Of a stretch of 64,000 bases of DNA, positions 15,741 to 24,707 are shown one piece after another (the first letter of the stretch is position 1; every line of letters begins with the position of its first letter). A model generated the notes under the pieces. It saw only the letters and a program-made list of their open reading frames with translations. It made no database searches and had not been told where the DNA came from. A program made the translations under genes and the position numbers. The stretch spans positions 54,456 to 118,455 of the forward strand of contig NZ_JAHWGT010000022.1 of NCBI RefSeq assembly GCF_020873895.1, written 5' to 3'. The stretch is from Streptomyces sp. DH12 (GTDB taxonomy: Bacteria > Actinomycetota > Actinomycetes > Streptomycetales > Streptomycetaceae).

Positions 15741-16165
15741 GGTACGGGGCTGGCCGGGATGGCCGTCAGGTGCACCGTCACGCCCGGGACAGGTCGGGCG
15801 GCGCGGGCGCCGGGCGTAGCTCCCGGCCGGTCCTCCCAGGCCCGCACCGTGACCACGCCCGGCTTTACCGTCTCCAGCAGCACATACACCGGGGCGTCCA
15901 GGCCCGACGGCTGGACCGGCGTGGCGGCGATGACTGGGGCTCCCCCGTCGCTGGGGAAGCGCCACTCCGCCCGCCCGTCGGCGCCCGTCGTGACGATGCC
16001 GGCAGCCGGAGTCGGGCCGGGCGGGCCGGGCGGGCCCTCGGGGCCCGGCGGGCCCGGCACCCGCCGTGCGGCCGCGGCCTTGCTGCTCTGGCGCTTGAGG
16101 TCCCGCAGGACCCCGGGAAGCGGGCCGTCCGGGGAGCGGCGCATCGGAGTCCCGCGCACGGCCAT
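15737..16165 (-). CDS. Short collagen-like minor tail protein
   Basis: The 142-residue protein has a basic N-terminus (MAVRGTPMRRSPDG), a short collagen-like stretch VPGPPGPEGPPGPPGPTP (about residues 42-60), then a compact beta-rich domain ending AIPASPVP. It could be a short fibre or a trimerisation element attached to the minor tail protein upstream. Its start shares the TGATG junction with that gene, so the two are translationally coupled. Confidence 0.65.
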   Translation of the reverse strand: MAVRGTPMRRSPDGPLPGVLRDLKRQSSKAAAARRVPGPPGPEGPPGPPGPTPAAGIVTTGADGRAEWRFPSDGGAPVIAATPVQPSGLDAPVYVLLETVKPGVVTVRAWEDRPGATPGARAARPVPGVTVHLTAIPASPVP

Positions 16166-17172
16166 CAGGACACACCACCCGGAGCGAGCTGCACGCCGAC
16201 CGACTCCCGCTCGCCGTTCTCCACGACCTTGACGCCGATGATCTTCAGCGCCTGCGTGATCGTCCGACAGGTCGCGGTCGTCGTCACGTCGACGCACCAG
16301 CCGGGCACGAGCGACGGCACGTCGACCGCGGCGTCCGACGCGAGCGTCGCGTTCTGACTGTCGATGAACACGGGCGCCGGGACGGTGCCGCCGTGCCGGG
16401 AGCGAGCGGCGGCCGCCGCCGATGCGTGGTCGAGGATCGACGTCTCCTCGATCGACCGTTCCAGGAGCCCGTAGTAAGGGTCCGGGCCGCCGGCCTCTCC
16501 CTTCACGTCGTCGTGGCCGTGTACCACCCACCTCGTGGCGAGAGCTCCGCCGTCCTCCGCGACGGTCAGCCCGTCGGGGAAGTCGGCGTCCGTGAGCGCG
16601 CCGACCCGGGCGCAGTGGTCCTCCGGCATGAGGACGATGCGCGACCCGACGGCCGTGAAGTCCAGGCCGGTGTCGGCCAGGTCCCGCAGGTGCTCCCCGG
16701 TCTGCCCGACGTCCCGCAGATACTCGCGGTCGCCCCACACTCGTGACGGCGCGAGGATGTCGACGCTGTGGCCTGGGTCGTCCGGCTCGAAGCCGTCCTG
16801 GATCAGCCACGCCGCGATGTCCGTAAGGTCCTTCTGGATGAAGGTCTGGTCGCGGTGGGGGACGCGGCGGTCGAGCCACGCGAGGATGTCCACGGCGTGT
16901 ACCTCCACACCGTCCGTCGACCACATCGGCAGCAGCACCGGCCCCTCCCAGACCAGGCGCCCGTCCCGCCAGATGACCAGCCGATGCCGCCAGGATCGGA
17001 CGCGGGCGAACGCGGCGCAGCAGTCACCGTCCGGCCGCACGACGATCCGCGCCGAGGACACGTCGTCCAGGACCCGCGTCCACTCCACTTCCACGAGTTC
17101 GTCGGCGGTCGCGACGAGCGCGCCGTCCCGGTCGTATATGGCGGCGCTGTGGCGCCCGCACCCGACTGCCAT
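16165..17172 (-). CDS. Minor tail protein, siphovirus Gp37-like
   Basis: The 335-residue protein with pattern EWTRVLDDVSSARIVVRPDG, SWRHRLVIWRDGRLVWEGPV and VHAVDILAWLDRRVPH matches the ReqiPepy6 Gp37-like family of baseplate/minor tail proteins as I remember it. These sit at the tail tip beyond the distal tail protein. ATG 17172 is 14 nt after the previous gene's stop. It is in a continuous minus-strand operon with the tape measure and the 480-residue tail protein. Confidence 0.75.
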   Translation of the reverse strand: MAVGCGRHSAAIYDRDGALVATADELVEVEWTRVLDDVSSARIVVRPDGDCCAAFARVRSWRHRLVIWRDGRLVWEGPVLLPMWSTDGVEVHAVDILAWLDRRVPHRDQTFIQKDLTDIAAWLIQDGFEPDDPGHSVDILAPSRVWGDREYLRDVGQTGEHLRDLADTGLDFTAVGSRIVLMPEDHCARVGALTDADFPDGLTVAEDGGALATRWVVHGHDDVKGEAGGPDPYYGLLERSIEETSILDHASAAAAARSRHGGTVPAPVFIDSQNATLASDAAVDVPSLVPGWCVDVTTTATCRTITQALKIIGVKVVENGERESVGVQLAPGGVS

Positions 17173-17186
17173 GTCCAGATCTCCTG

Positions 17187-18629
17187 TCAGTAGTCGTGGC
17201 CGGACAGGGCGATGGCGACGCTTGCGTCCGGGGCCGGTGTGGCGATGGCGTCGGCGGCGATCTGCACGCAGTACCGGTCGCTGTCCAGCAGGGGGAAGCT
17301 CAGCGGCCCCCCATCGCGCCCGTAGGCGTTCGCGGAGCCCTCCCGCACGCCGACGCACTCCACCGTCGCCCGGCCGGTTTGCCCATCGAGGGTGAGCACG
17401 CCGCCGGCGGGCACATAGCCGATCTCGAACACGCTGTGCGGGTCGCAGCGCTCCAGTTCGGCTATCTCCTCGCACGACATCCCCTCGTGCTCCGGGCGCC
17501 GCTCGTAGAGGGTGACGGTCACGCGGCGCAGCGGCGCGCTCCCCGCTTCCACTGTGATCAGGGGGGCGGCGCCGAACGCCGCCGGTCTGCCTGTCAGGTC
17601 CAGGTCGTAGAACGCCTCGTTCACCGCCACGGCTCGGCAGAAGCACGTCGATGCGGCGGCCGGTGCGACAGGCGACGTCGGGGTGCGGCAGGACGGATCG
17701 CCACACAGGGTGGCCGGATCCGGGCACGGGGCGAGGCGGCATGCCCGGTCGCACGGCGCGAGCGGTACGTTCGTGTCCGGCCACGCCACCGCGCATGGTT
17801 GGTCGGTGAACGCGACCTGCACCGACCCGTCGCCCACTACACACGGCGTCGTGTGGAGCGGGATGCAAAAGGACCGCTGCCGGGCGCCTTCACCATGCAG
17901 GCACCACGTGATGCAGCCCACGCCGTTGTCGTTGGGCACCAGGACGTCGAGCACCGGTTGCGGGTCCGTCCAGAGCCACGGCGTCGCTGCGGTCATCACC
18001 CACTCGACGGTGAGGATGTCCGCCCCGGACCGGCAACCGCCGCTGGCACAGCCGGTGCCGGTCCGGGCGATGACCTGTGGCCCGCTGGTGAGCGACACCC
18101 GGCGCAGCGTGCGCCGGTGCCGCGCCGCGAACTCCTCCGGCGTCACGGCGTTCCCGGGGCAGCAGTCGTAGACGGTCAGGCTGTCCCCGCCGCACCCGGA
18201 GCCCGTGCGGCCTCGGAGAGCCTGGGCGAGCCAGCGCAGGCCGTAGGAGACCCCGCAGCAGGACGCGCCGAGCAGGACGGCTGTGACGGTGATGGTGCGC
18301 GGCAGCACCCGGCCGGTGCCGGTCGCTGCGCCACCGGTGACGGACCGGGTCACCGTCCGCTCGACCGGGTGGTCGTCCATCCCGTCGACGGACAGCACGA
18401 GCAGCCCGGCGAACTCGGCGGAAGACGCCACATTCGGGTCGTACCACGGCGCGCCGTCCTCGGCCGGCGTCGTGTAGGGCAGGTCACCGACCATGTCGGC
18501 AGTGAGCGTGTCGCAGCCGCACACGCCGCCCGTCGTGTCGAGCGGCGAGCCCACCGACTCCAGGTAGGCGGCGAGCCGCGCCGAGTTGTACAGCTCGACC
18601 TCGCCGAGCGCCATGAAATCGGTGAACAC
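17187..18629 (-). CDS. Cysteine-rich minor tail protein
   Basis: The 480-residue protein directly follows the tape measure (1-nt gap), the place of a distal tail or minor tail protein. The N-terminal part (MFTDFMALGEVELYNSARL, then VTRSVTGGAATGTGRVLPRTITVTAVLLG) resembles distal-tail beta domains. The middle is packed with about 30 cysteines (CDRACRLAPCPDPATLCGDP). The C-terminal beta domain carries a repeated RxVTVTLYERR-like strand. The Cys content is extraordinary for a phage tail protein and is shared with two connector proteins upstream. Confidence 0.72.
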   Translation of the reverse strand: MFTDFMALGEVELYNSARLAAYLESVGSPLDTTGGVCGCDTLTADMVGDLPYTTPAEDGAPWYDPNVASSAEFAGLLVLSVDGMDDHPVERTVTRSVTGGAATGTGRVLPRTITVTAVLLGASCCGVSYGLRWLAQALRGRTGSGCGGDSLTVYDCCPGNAVTPEEFAARHRRTLRRVSLTSGPQVIARTGTGCASGGCRSGADILTVEWVMTAATPWLWTDPQPVLDVLVPNDNGVGCITWCLHGEGARQRSFCIPLHTTPCVVGDGSVQVAFTDQPCAVAWPDTNVPLAPCDRACRLAPCPDPATLCGDPSCRTPTSPVAPAAASTCFCRAVAVNEAFYDLDLTGRPAAFGAAPLITVEAGSAPLRRVTVTLYERRPEHEGMSCEEIAELERCDPHSVFEIGYVPAGGVLTLDGQTGRATVECVGVREGSANAYGRDGGPLSFPLLDSDRYCVQIAADAIATPAPDASVAIALSGHDY

Positions 18630-18630
18630 G

Positions 18631-21600
18631 TCAGACCACCGCCGCGAGTGCTACCCGGTTCATGATCCGCGTCGCCGTCATGTGCCCGTCCCCAGCCTCG
18701 TTGATCGTGAAGTTGAACGTCTGCTGCGTCGCGCCGGCCTTCGACTGCCCACCCGGACCCGAGGTCTTCTTCGCGGCGCCGGCGAGGATGTCGAGGAGCC
18801 CGGACTGCTCGGCCAGCTCGCGGGCCCGCTGTGGCCGGGTGAGCGGGATGACGACCTCCGGGCCGGCCTCACCGATCAGCGCCGGCGTCGCCCGGGTGAC
18901 GATGCCGCCGTCCGCGAACGGCAGCAGCTCCCGCACGGACGCCGGCAGCCCGGACTTGATCCGGCTCACGATCCGGCTTCCGATGTCGCCGAGGGACGAC
19001 ACGATGCGGCCGGGGAGTCCCGAGAACATGCCGACGATGGAGTTGATGAGTCCGCTCACCGCGCTGCGGGCTGATCCGTAGGCGCTGCGGAAAGCGCCGG
19101 CGATCCGCGACCCGATCGACGACAGGGCGGAGCCGGCCCTGCCCGGCAGGCTGGCGAAGAACCCGATCACGGACGACCCGAACGAGCGGGCCGCGCCGAG
19201 CGCCTGCGACCCGGCGGACCGGAACAGGCCGGTGATCCGGCCGGGGAGCGCGGCCAGCGCGGCGCCGATCCGGCCCGGCAGCGCCGTGAACCAGGCCACG
19301 GCCTGGGCGATGAACGAGAACGTCGCGGCGCGGGCGGAGGTGTAGGCCCGCTGGAACGCGGCCAGCATGCTGCTTCCGAGTCCCGCCAGGGCGGCGCCGA
19401 TCCGGCCGGGCAGCGCGGTGAAGTACGCGACCGCCTCCGCGATGAAGGTGAACACGGCTGTACGGGCCGAGACGAACGCGCTCTGAAACGCGGTGAGGAT
19501 GGTGACGGCGAAGCCGGTCAGCGCGGAGCCGATCCGGCCGGGCAGCGCGGTGAAGTACGCGACCGCCTCCGCGATGAAGGTGAACACGGCTGTACGGGCC
19601 GAGACGAACGCGCTCTGGAGCGCGGTGAGGATGGTCACGCCGAGGCTGGTCAGCGCGGCGCCGATCCGGCCGGGCAGCTCGGTGAACGCGTAGATGATCG
19701 CGGCCAGCGCGGTAAGCAGCGCGATACCGACGCCGGCCGCGGCCGCCACGAACAGATCGAGGAGGAGTCCCGGGAGAGCCGCCAAGGCGGCCATGATCCG
19801 ACCGGGCAGCGCGGTGAAGAACCCGACGACCGCGCTCAGCCCGGCCGACAGAGCGGAGAGGATGCGGCCGGGCAGCGCAGTGAAGAACCCGACGACGGAG
19901 TCCACCCCGGACGACAGCGCCGACCCGGCGGAGTCGAGCAGGCCCGAGAAGAACTGGCCGACGGCGCCCGCCCCGGAGGACAGGGCCGACCCGATGGAGC
20001 CGACCAACCCGGAGAAGAACCCGCTGATCGTCGACCCGAGCGACGACAGAGCGGACGTGACGGTTGCGGGCAGGTCGGTGACGAACGTGATGGCCCCGGC
20101 GAGGCCGCTGATCAGCCCCGTCATCGCGGAGACGACCGCGGACAGGACGGGCACCACCGTGTTGATTACGGCCCAGCTCGCGAACGCGGCCGCCATCTTC
20201 AGCACCGGGGCGGCCAGTTGCGCCACCTGGACAAGCAGCGGCGCCACGGCCTGCGCGAGCTGGGCGATCGCGGGCAGGAGCGGCAGGACCGCCTGCACGA
20301 CCGCGGAGAACGCGTCAACGAGCGGGGGCAGCGCGGGCAGCAGCGCCGCGACGAACGCGCTGATCACCGGGGCCAGTGCGGCGACGAGCTGCGCCAGGAC
20401 GCCAGCGAGGGCGGCGACCAGGGGCGCCATGGCGGCGAACATCTGCCCCACCGCCTGGCCGACGCCGGCCGCGAGCGGAGTGAGCGCGGACAGCAGCTGC
20501 GTGAACGCCGCGGTGATCTGCGGCAGAACGGGCAGGAGCGCGGCCGACAGGGCGGAGACGATCGGCCCGAGCAGCGCGGCGAGCGACTGGAGCGCCGGCG
20601 CCAACACGGACGCGATCAGCGCCGCGAACTGCGCGGCGAGCGGCAGCACGGGCGCGAGCGCCTGGAGGACGGAGCCGATCGCGGCGCCGACCGGGGCCAG
20701 GGCCGGGCCGAGGATCGACAGGGCCTGCGCCAGGGCCTGGCCGATGACTTGGAGGCTCGGGGCCAGCGCCGCCACGGCCGGACCGAGCGCGTTGATCAGC
20801 GAGACCAGCGCCGGGCCCAGCGCGGTGAAGATCGGGGCGATGGCCGGCGCGATGGCGCCGACCTGCGCGACCAAGGCGGCCAGGATCGGGCCGAGCTGCT
20901 GGGCGATCTCCCCGACGGTGGCGAAGATCCCGCCGAGCGCCTCCTGCCCCTGCGCGCTGTTGACGAAGTTGTTGAACGCCTGGGTGATCCGCTGGAGGTT
21001 CCCGAGGAACCCGGCCCCGGAGGAGTCAGCGGCGGCGAAGACACCCCGGATTGTGGAGCCGATGTTGCCGAGGACGTCCCCCAGCTGCGCGAGCGTGTTC
21101 AGGGCCTGATCGACCCACCGCACCGCGTCGCCGGACGTCGCAGCGTCCTGGAAGAACTTCCCGAGGTCCTGGCCGGTCTTCCGGATGCCCTCGCCCAGCT
21201 CGGCGCCGTACGCGTCGCTGATGGCGGCCGCCATCTGGAGCACGCCCGCGGTGAGGGCGTTCGTCGTGTCGGCCAGCCCGACGACGCCCAGCCGGGTGGC
21301 GTCGAGGATCGACCGGACGTTGCTGACGCCCTGCGCGCCCTGGAGGTACCCCAAGACGTTACGGGCGGCGCCGCCCCACGCCGAGGAGATCGCCGTCAGG
21401 CCCGACATCAGCGGCCCGCGCAGCGCCGCAGCGACGGCGGTGATCTGCCCTTCGATCTTGGCGAAGAACGCGTCCTGCACGCTGGCGCGCAGCTCGTCGA
21501 ACGCGGGCTTCAGTGCGCGGACCTCGCGGGCGGCTGCCTGCGCCTTCGGAGACAGGCTCTCCAGGCTGTCGGCGAACTCCTCGGCGTCGCCGGTGAGCGC

Positions 21601-22350
21601 CGCGGTGAACGCGTCGCCGACGCCCTGGAGCGCCAATGTGAGCGTCTTGACCGCCACCTGGACGCCGAGGAACAGCGCCGGGTAGGCGGCGAGGATGCCG
21701 GCGGCCGGCGCGAGGGCGGCGACGAGCCCGCCGATCGAGGTCGCCGCGCTCGCCGCGACGATGCCGACCGCCCCCAGGGTCAGCAGACCCCGCAGCGCGC
21801 CGACCGCCCGGGAGGCGACCGACCCCAGCCCGGCCAGGGCCCGCGCGAAGCGGTCGCTGTCGACGTCCGCCTGGACGGTGACGTCAGGCGGCCGGTGGCC
21901 GCGGATCGCGGCGTCGAACCGGTCGAGGTCCGGCAGGACCGGGATGCGGACCTCGTCCAGGTCCGCGAGCTGCCGGGCGAGTTCCGCTTCAAACCGGGTC
22001 AGGTCCGGCAGGATCGGGACGTTCAGCCCGTCGAGGTCCCGCAGCCCCCGTACCAGTGCGCGGTCGAACCGGGACAGGTCCGGCAGGACCGGGATGTTGA
22101 TCCCGTCCAGGTGCCGCAGTCCCCGTACCAGTGCGCGGTCGAACCGGGACAGGTCCGGGACGACACGGACCTGAATGCCGGCGCGCAGGCCCCGGGTGAT
22201 GTTGCGGTGGATCTGCGTGCCGAGGTTGCGGGTCGCGCGATCGAGCGCGCGCTGGATGCGCAGCCCGACGTCCCGGGCGTCGGCGACGGCGTCCGTGTCG
22301 TCCAGGACGATGCGGATCCGGCCAGTGCCGTAGTCCTCGTCGTCGGCCAC
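18631..22350 (-). CDS. Tape measure protein
   Basis: The 1,239-residue protein sets tail length. It is Ala/Leu-rich and helical with many hydrophobic stretches. The N-terminus has three tandem copies of a motif like PDLSRFDRALVRGLRDLDG (about residues 63-145). The C-terminal third contains repeats of FTALPGRIGAALxxL; DNA in 19430-19630 is duplicated almost exactly. Start is GTG at 22350, inside a perfect hairpin described separately. Position between tail chaperones and minor tail genes confirms the role. Its length predicts a tail of roughly 180 nm by the usual 1.5 angstrom per residue. Confidence 0.93.
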   Translation of the reverse strand: MADDEDYGTGRIRIVLDDTDAVADARDVGLRIQRALDRATRNLGTQIHRNITRGLRAGIQVRVVPDLSRFDRALVRGLRHLDGINIPVLPDLSRFDRALVRGLRDLDGLNVPILPDLTRFEAELARQLADLDEVRIPVLPDLDRFDAAIRGHRPPDVTVQADVDSDRFARALAGLGSVASRAVGALRGLLTLGAVGIVAASAATSIGGLVAALAPAAGILAAYPALFLGVQVAVKTLTLALQGVGDAFTAALTGDAEEFADSLESLSPKAQAAAREVRALKPAFDELRASVQDAFFAKIEGQITAVAAALRGPLMSGLTAISSAWGGAARNVLGYLQGAQGVSNVRSILDATRLGVVGLADTTNALTAGVLQMAAAISDAYGAELGEGIRKTGQDLGKFFQDAATSGDAVRWVDQALNTLAQLGDVLGNIGSTIRGVFAAADSSGAGFLGNLQRITQAFNNFVNSAQGQEALGGIFATVGEIAQQLGPILAALVAQVGAIAPAIAPIFTALGPALVSLINALGPAVAALAPSLQVIGQALAQALSILGPALAPVGAAIGSVLQALAPVLPLAAQFAALIASVLAPALQSLAALLGPIVSALSAALLPVLPQITAAFTQLLSALTPLAAGVGQAVGQMFAAMAPLVAALAGVLAQLVAALAPVISAFVAALLPALPPLVDAFSAVVQAVLPLLPAIAQLAQAVAPLLVQVAQLAAPVLKMAAAFASWAVINTVVPVLSAVVSAMTGLISGLAGAITFVTDLPATVTSALSSLGSTISGFFSGLVGSIGSALSSGAGAVGQFFSGLLDSAGSALSSGVDSVVGFFTALPGRILSALSAGLSAVVGFFTALPGRIMAALAALPGLLLDLFVAAAAGVGIALLTALAAIIYAFTELPGRIGAALTSLGVTILTALQSAFVSARTAVFTFIAEAVAYFTALPGRIGSALTGFAVTILTAFQSAFVSARTAVFTFIAEAVAYFTALPGRIGAALAGLGSSMLAAFQRAYTSARAATFSFIAQAVAWFTALPGRIGAALAALPGRITGLFRSAGSQALGAARSFGSSVIGFFASLPGRAGSALSSIGSRIAGAFRSAYGSARSAVSGLINSIVGMFSGLPGRIVSSLGDIGSRIVSRIKSGLPASVRELLPFADGGIVTRATPALIGEAGPEVVIPLTRPQRARELAEQSGLLDILAGAAKKTSGPGGQSKAGATQQTFNFTINEAGDGHMTATRIMNRVALAAVV

Positions 22351-22380
22351 CGGGCAACCCCTCGAAAACGGGTTGCCCGG
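22350..22380 (-). promoter_or_regulatory. Hairpin occluding the tape-measure start
   Basis: CCGGGCAACCC (22350-22360) and GGGTTGCCCGG (22370-22380) are perfect 11-bp arms around a 9-nt loop. In the minus-strand transcript the 3' arm contains the AGGGG ribosome site and runs into the GTG start of the tape measure. It may limit translation or act as an attenuator after the tail chaperone gene. Confidence 0.65.
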
Positions 22381-22408
22381 ACCTGAACCAGCGGCGCCGT
22401 CCAGACTA
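22381..22408 (-). promoter_or_regulatory. Late promoter/leader element, divergent copy 3
   Basis: Minus-strand TAGTCT overlaps the stop of the chaperone extension and is followed by GCCGCTGGTTCAGGTCC, a variant of the conserved late block, just upstream of the tape-measure hairpin. Confidence 0.45.
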
Positions 22409-22749
22409 GCTGGTGGGACCCCCTGCGAGCCGGGCGTCCTCTGCCGCGACCTGCGCCATCAGGGCCTGCGCCGATGACCGGTCGTGCCGGGCGGGCATCG
22501 CGCGCGCCGCAGCGTGGCGCGCGCCTTGCCCCTTCGGCGGGGCGTAGAGCTTCGCACGGGTGCGCTGCCGCTCGGCGTCGTCCTCCGCCGCCTGGTCCAT
22601 GGCCGCCTCAGCGGCGTTGAGGAGTCGCCTCAGCGGCCACGCGTACGGGTCGACGCCGCGGAGCGCGAGGTGCCCGTCCCACGCGTCCCACCCGGCGACG
22701 ATGCTGTCGCAGAGTCGCTGGACGACGTAGGAGGGCGGCCGCCCCCGTA
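22406..22749 (-). CDS. Tail assembly chaperone extension (frameshift product part)
   Basis: This frame begins coding-like sequence exactly where the upstream chaperone frame ends in natural composition: RPPSYVVQRLCDSIVAGWDAW, then a helical AAEAAMDQAAEDDAERQRTR and a basic Ala-rich tail. It has no start codon or ribosome site of its own at the junction. The change from the 0 frame is -1 (equivalently +2) near the run of five Gs at about 22740-22746. This is the G/GT arrangement of lambda-like siphophages, in which a minority product carries an extra C-terminal domain. The exact slip site is an inference. Confidence 0.65.
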
Positions 22750-23160
22750 GAGCCCCGGGACCCACTCGATCAACTCGATCAGGGCCCGCATGGGGAGCCT
22801 CATCCCGGCGTCCCGCACCGTCGCGTTCTTCTTCTGTGCGGCGGCGTCCTTCGCGGCCTCGGGGGACGTGTGCACGCTGACGACCTTGCCGGCGGCGACG
22901 ACCTCCCACCGGAAGAAGACCTCGGCGGACTCCGGGAGCATCAGCCGCGCCAGGAAGCGGCGCATCTCGACGTCCGCCGCCCGCAGCTCGTCGGGGTCGG
23001 TGGTCTGGCCGTTCCCGCCGAGCTGGGCGAGCAGCGCGCGGACGTCGGCGTAGGCGTCGATGAAGTCGGTGCCGATCACCTCGGGTTGGAACAGCAGTTC
23101 CACGCCTCCGATGTCGGCGACGTGAGGCGAGGTGTTGAGCGCGATGGTGAGCTTGGCCAC
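22630..23160 (-). CDS. Tail assembly chaperone (gpG-like)
   Basis: The 176-residue protein starting GTG at 23160 (MAKLTIALNTSPHVADIGG) is predicted cytoplasmic and alpha/beta. Position immediately upstream of the tape measure is diagnostic. Natural sequence continues to about LIELIEWVPGLYGGG; the last 40 residues (RPPTSSSDSATASSPGG...) are low-complexity and overlap the coding of the -1 frame, as expected when a frameshift normally splits the two products. The function would be to keep the tape measure soluble during tail assembly. A late element lies upstream at 23192. Confidence 0.75.
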   Translation of the reverse strand: MAKLTIALNTSPHVADIGGVELLFQPEVIGTDFIDAYADVRALLAQLGGNGQTTDPDELRAADVEMRRFLARLMLPESAEVFFRWEVVAAGKVVSVHTSPEAAKDAAAQKKNATVRDAGMRLPMRALIELIEWVPGLYGGGRPPTSSSDSATASSPGGTRGTGTSRSAASTRTRGR

Positions 23161-23191
23161 GGTGTCAGCCCCTGGTGTGCAGCGCGACGCC

Positions 23192-23224
23192 CGGCCCACA
23201 ACCAGCGGCGTACCAGAGAGCGTA
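23192..23224 (-). promoter_or_regulatory. Late promoter/leader element, copy 4
   Basis: Minus-strand TACGCT (23224-23219) is followed after 12 nt by GCTGGTTGTGGGCCG (23206-23192), 32 nt upstream of the tail chaperone GTG start. Confidence 0.65.
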
Positions 23225-23274
23225 GCTGCCCGCTCAGGTGCCGCGCGGCTGCCGCTGCCGTGGTACAAGGCGCC

Positions 23275-23871
23275 ATGGACTTTGTCTCTCCGCAGGTGGC
23301 CGCAGCCGGGATCCGGGCCGCGGGCGGCGTCACGGCCGCGTGGATCGGCCAGTACCGTCCCGTCGGTGTCCCGCGCACCGGGAGCGCTGAGGACCGGGCG
23401 GCCGCGTACCGGCGGCTGCTCGACGCCTCCGCGCGTGTCTGGCAGACCGGGTATCTCCTGCACCAGGCCGCCGCCCAGGCCCGGCCCTGGTGGGTGCCGA
23501 CCCTCAACGCTCCCCCCGTGCTGGTGGACTTCCGGCACGCCATGGACGCCAGCGGCGAGCTGATCGCAGCCCTGTACCAGGTGCGACTGTGCGGCACCGT
23601 CGCGGTGATCGCCGCCGCCGAAGAGCTGGTGACCATGCTTACCGACCTGGCAGACACCGGCCACCAGGTGCCGTTCGACGACAGGAACGCCCAGCTCGTG
23701 GCCCGGCACCGGACGTATCTGGACGCGTGCCGGGACGATCTGTCCTACACGACCCGCAGGTGGCACGTGCGCCGCCGGTGGGCGGAGCGCCGGTTCCGGC
23801 GGGCCCAGGCCGAGCGGGCGCAGCGGGAGGCCGGCGGGTCCCCGGCCGCTGCTCCGTCGCACTCCGCCTAG
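23275..23871 (+). CDS. Plus-strand hypothetical protein within the tail operon
   Basis: The 198-residue, almost entirely helical protein (QVAAAGIRAAGGVTAAWIG; AAYRRLLDASARVWQTGYLL; WHVRRRWAERRFRRAQAERA) has an Arg-rich C-terminal helix. It is encoded opposite to all its structural neighbours and ends where another plus-strand gene begins, so it is probably a lysogenically expressed moron. ATG 23275 is preceded by TACAAGGCGCC and no Shine-Dalgarno sequence, suggesting a leaderless mRNA. I do not recognise a family. Confidence 0.7.
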   Translation: MDFVSPQVAAAGIRAAGGVTAAWIGQYRPVGVPRTGSAEDRAAAYRRLLDASARVWQTGYLLHQAAAQARPWWVPTLNAPPVLVDFRHAMDASGELIAALYQVRLCGTVAVIAAAEELVTMLTDLADTGHQVPFDDRNAQLVARHRTYLDACRDDLSYTTRRWHVRRRWAERRFRRAQAERAQREAGGSPAAAPSHSA

Positions 23872-23921
23872 ATGGCGGGATCAGCGGCGCCAGGTCGGCG
23901 GACGTCCCTACAGTGCCGGGT

Positions 23922-24650
23922 ATGGCAGCGGTGAACGCTCGGCACGCCTGGGACGACTTGAACGATCGCCAGCAGATCTACCTGACGGTGCTGTACGACG
24001 CCGACCAGGCCCTGGAGGAGGAGCGGCGCACGCTCGGCGCACAGGGCCAGTGGAGCAGCACACCGGCCAGGGTCTGGCGGCGGATCAACGTCAACGGGGT
24101 GTACTCGCCCGTCGCGGCGAGTCTGCGGGCGCGGGGAGTCTACGACTCCGGGGCCGGGGCGACGCTGGCTGCGCTCGCGGACCGGGGTCTGATCGAGTCC
24201 GGGTGGGTCGGCGGCGCGCTGTGTGCCTGGATGACCCGAGCCGGTCGGGCTGCTGTACGGGCGGGGCTCGGCATCGCGCCGCTCCGACCCAGTAGGCCGC
24301 GCTGGGCGCTGTCGGAGGGCATGTGGAGGGCAATGGCCCGCGTCGCCGCCGCCGGCGTGGAGGGGCTACCGATCGCCGAGCTGCGGAACAGCGCTCACCT
24401 GTACCTCGTCACCGGCCAGCCCGTCCGCGGCAACCGCCCGTACCTGACGGTGGTGACGACGCACGCGCGGCAGGAGGTGCGGGACTGGAATCTGCGGCCG
24501 TACGATCCGCCGGCGTACACCACCCGCACTGTGCGGCACTACCGCCTCTCCGAGGAGGGCCGCGCGCACTACGTCGACCACCTCGACGCCTACCGCGAGC
24601 TGTACCCCGACATCGACGCCCCCGACACTCCGCCGCCTGCCGCGTCGTGA
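23922..24650 (+). CDS. Plus-strand winged-helix-like hypothetical protein
   Basis: The 242-residue protein appears to contain two MarR-like winged-helix halves. The first is LNDRQQIYLTVLYDADQALE to LAALADRGLIESGW; the second is SEGMWRAMARVAAAGVEGLPIAEL to YRLSEEGRAHYVDHLD, with the wing-like pattern YTTRTVRHYRLSEEG. It is probably DNA-binding. TACAGT at about 23910-23915 sits 7 nt before ATG 23922, so the mRNA is likely leaderless. It lies in the plus-strand insertion between the connector and chaperone genes. The role (regulator, immunity or defence) is unknown. Confidence 0.72.
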   Translation: MAAVNARHAWDDLNDRQQIYLTVLYDADQALEEERRTLGAQGQWSSTPARVWRRINVNGVYSPVAASLRARGVYDSGAGATLAALADRGLIESGWVGGALCAWMTRAGRAAVRAGLGIAPLRPSRPRWALSEGMWRAMARVAAAGVEGLPIAELRNSAHLYLVTGQPVRGNRPYLTVVTTHARQEVRDWNLRPYDPPAYTTRTVRHYRLSEEGRAHYVDHLDAYRELYPDIDAPDTPPPAAS

Positions 24651-24707
24651 ACCGGTGCCCGGAGGTACCGGTCCACTACCGTGAGGCGGAGACGAAAGGG
24701 ACAGATC

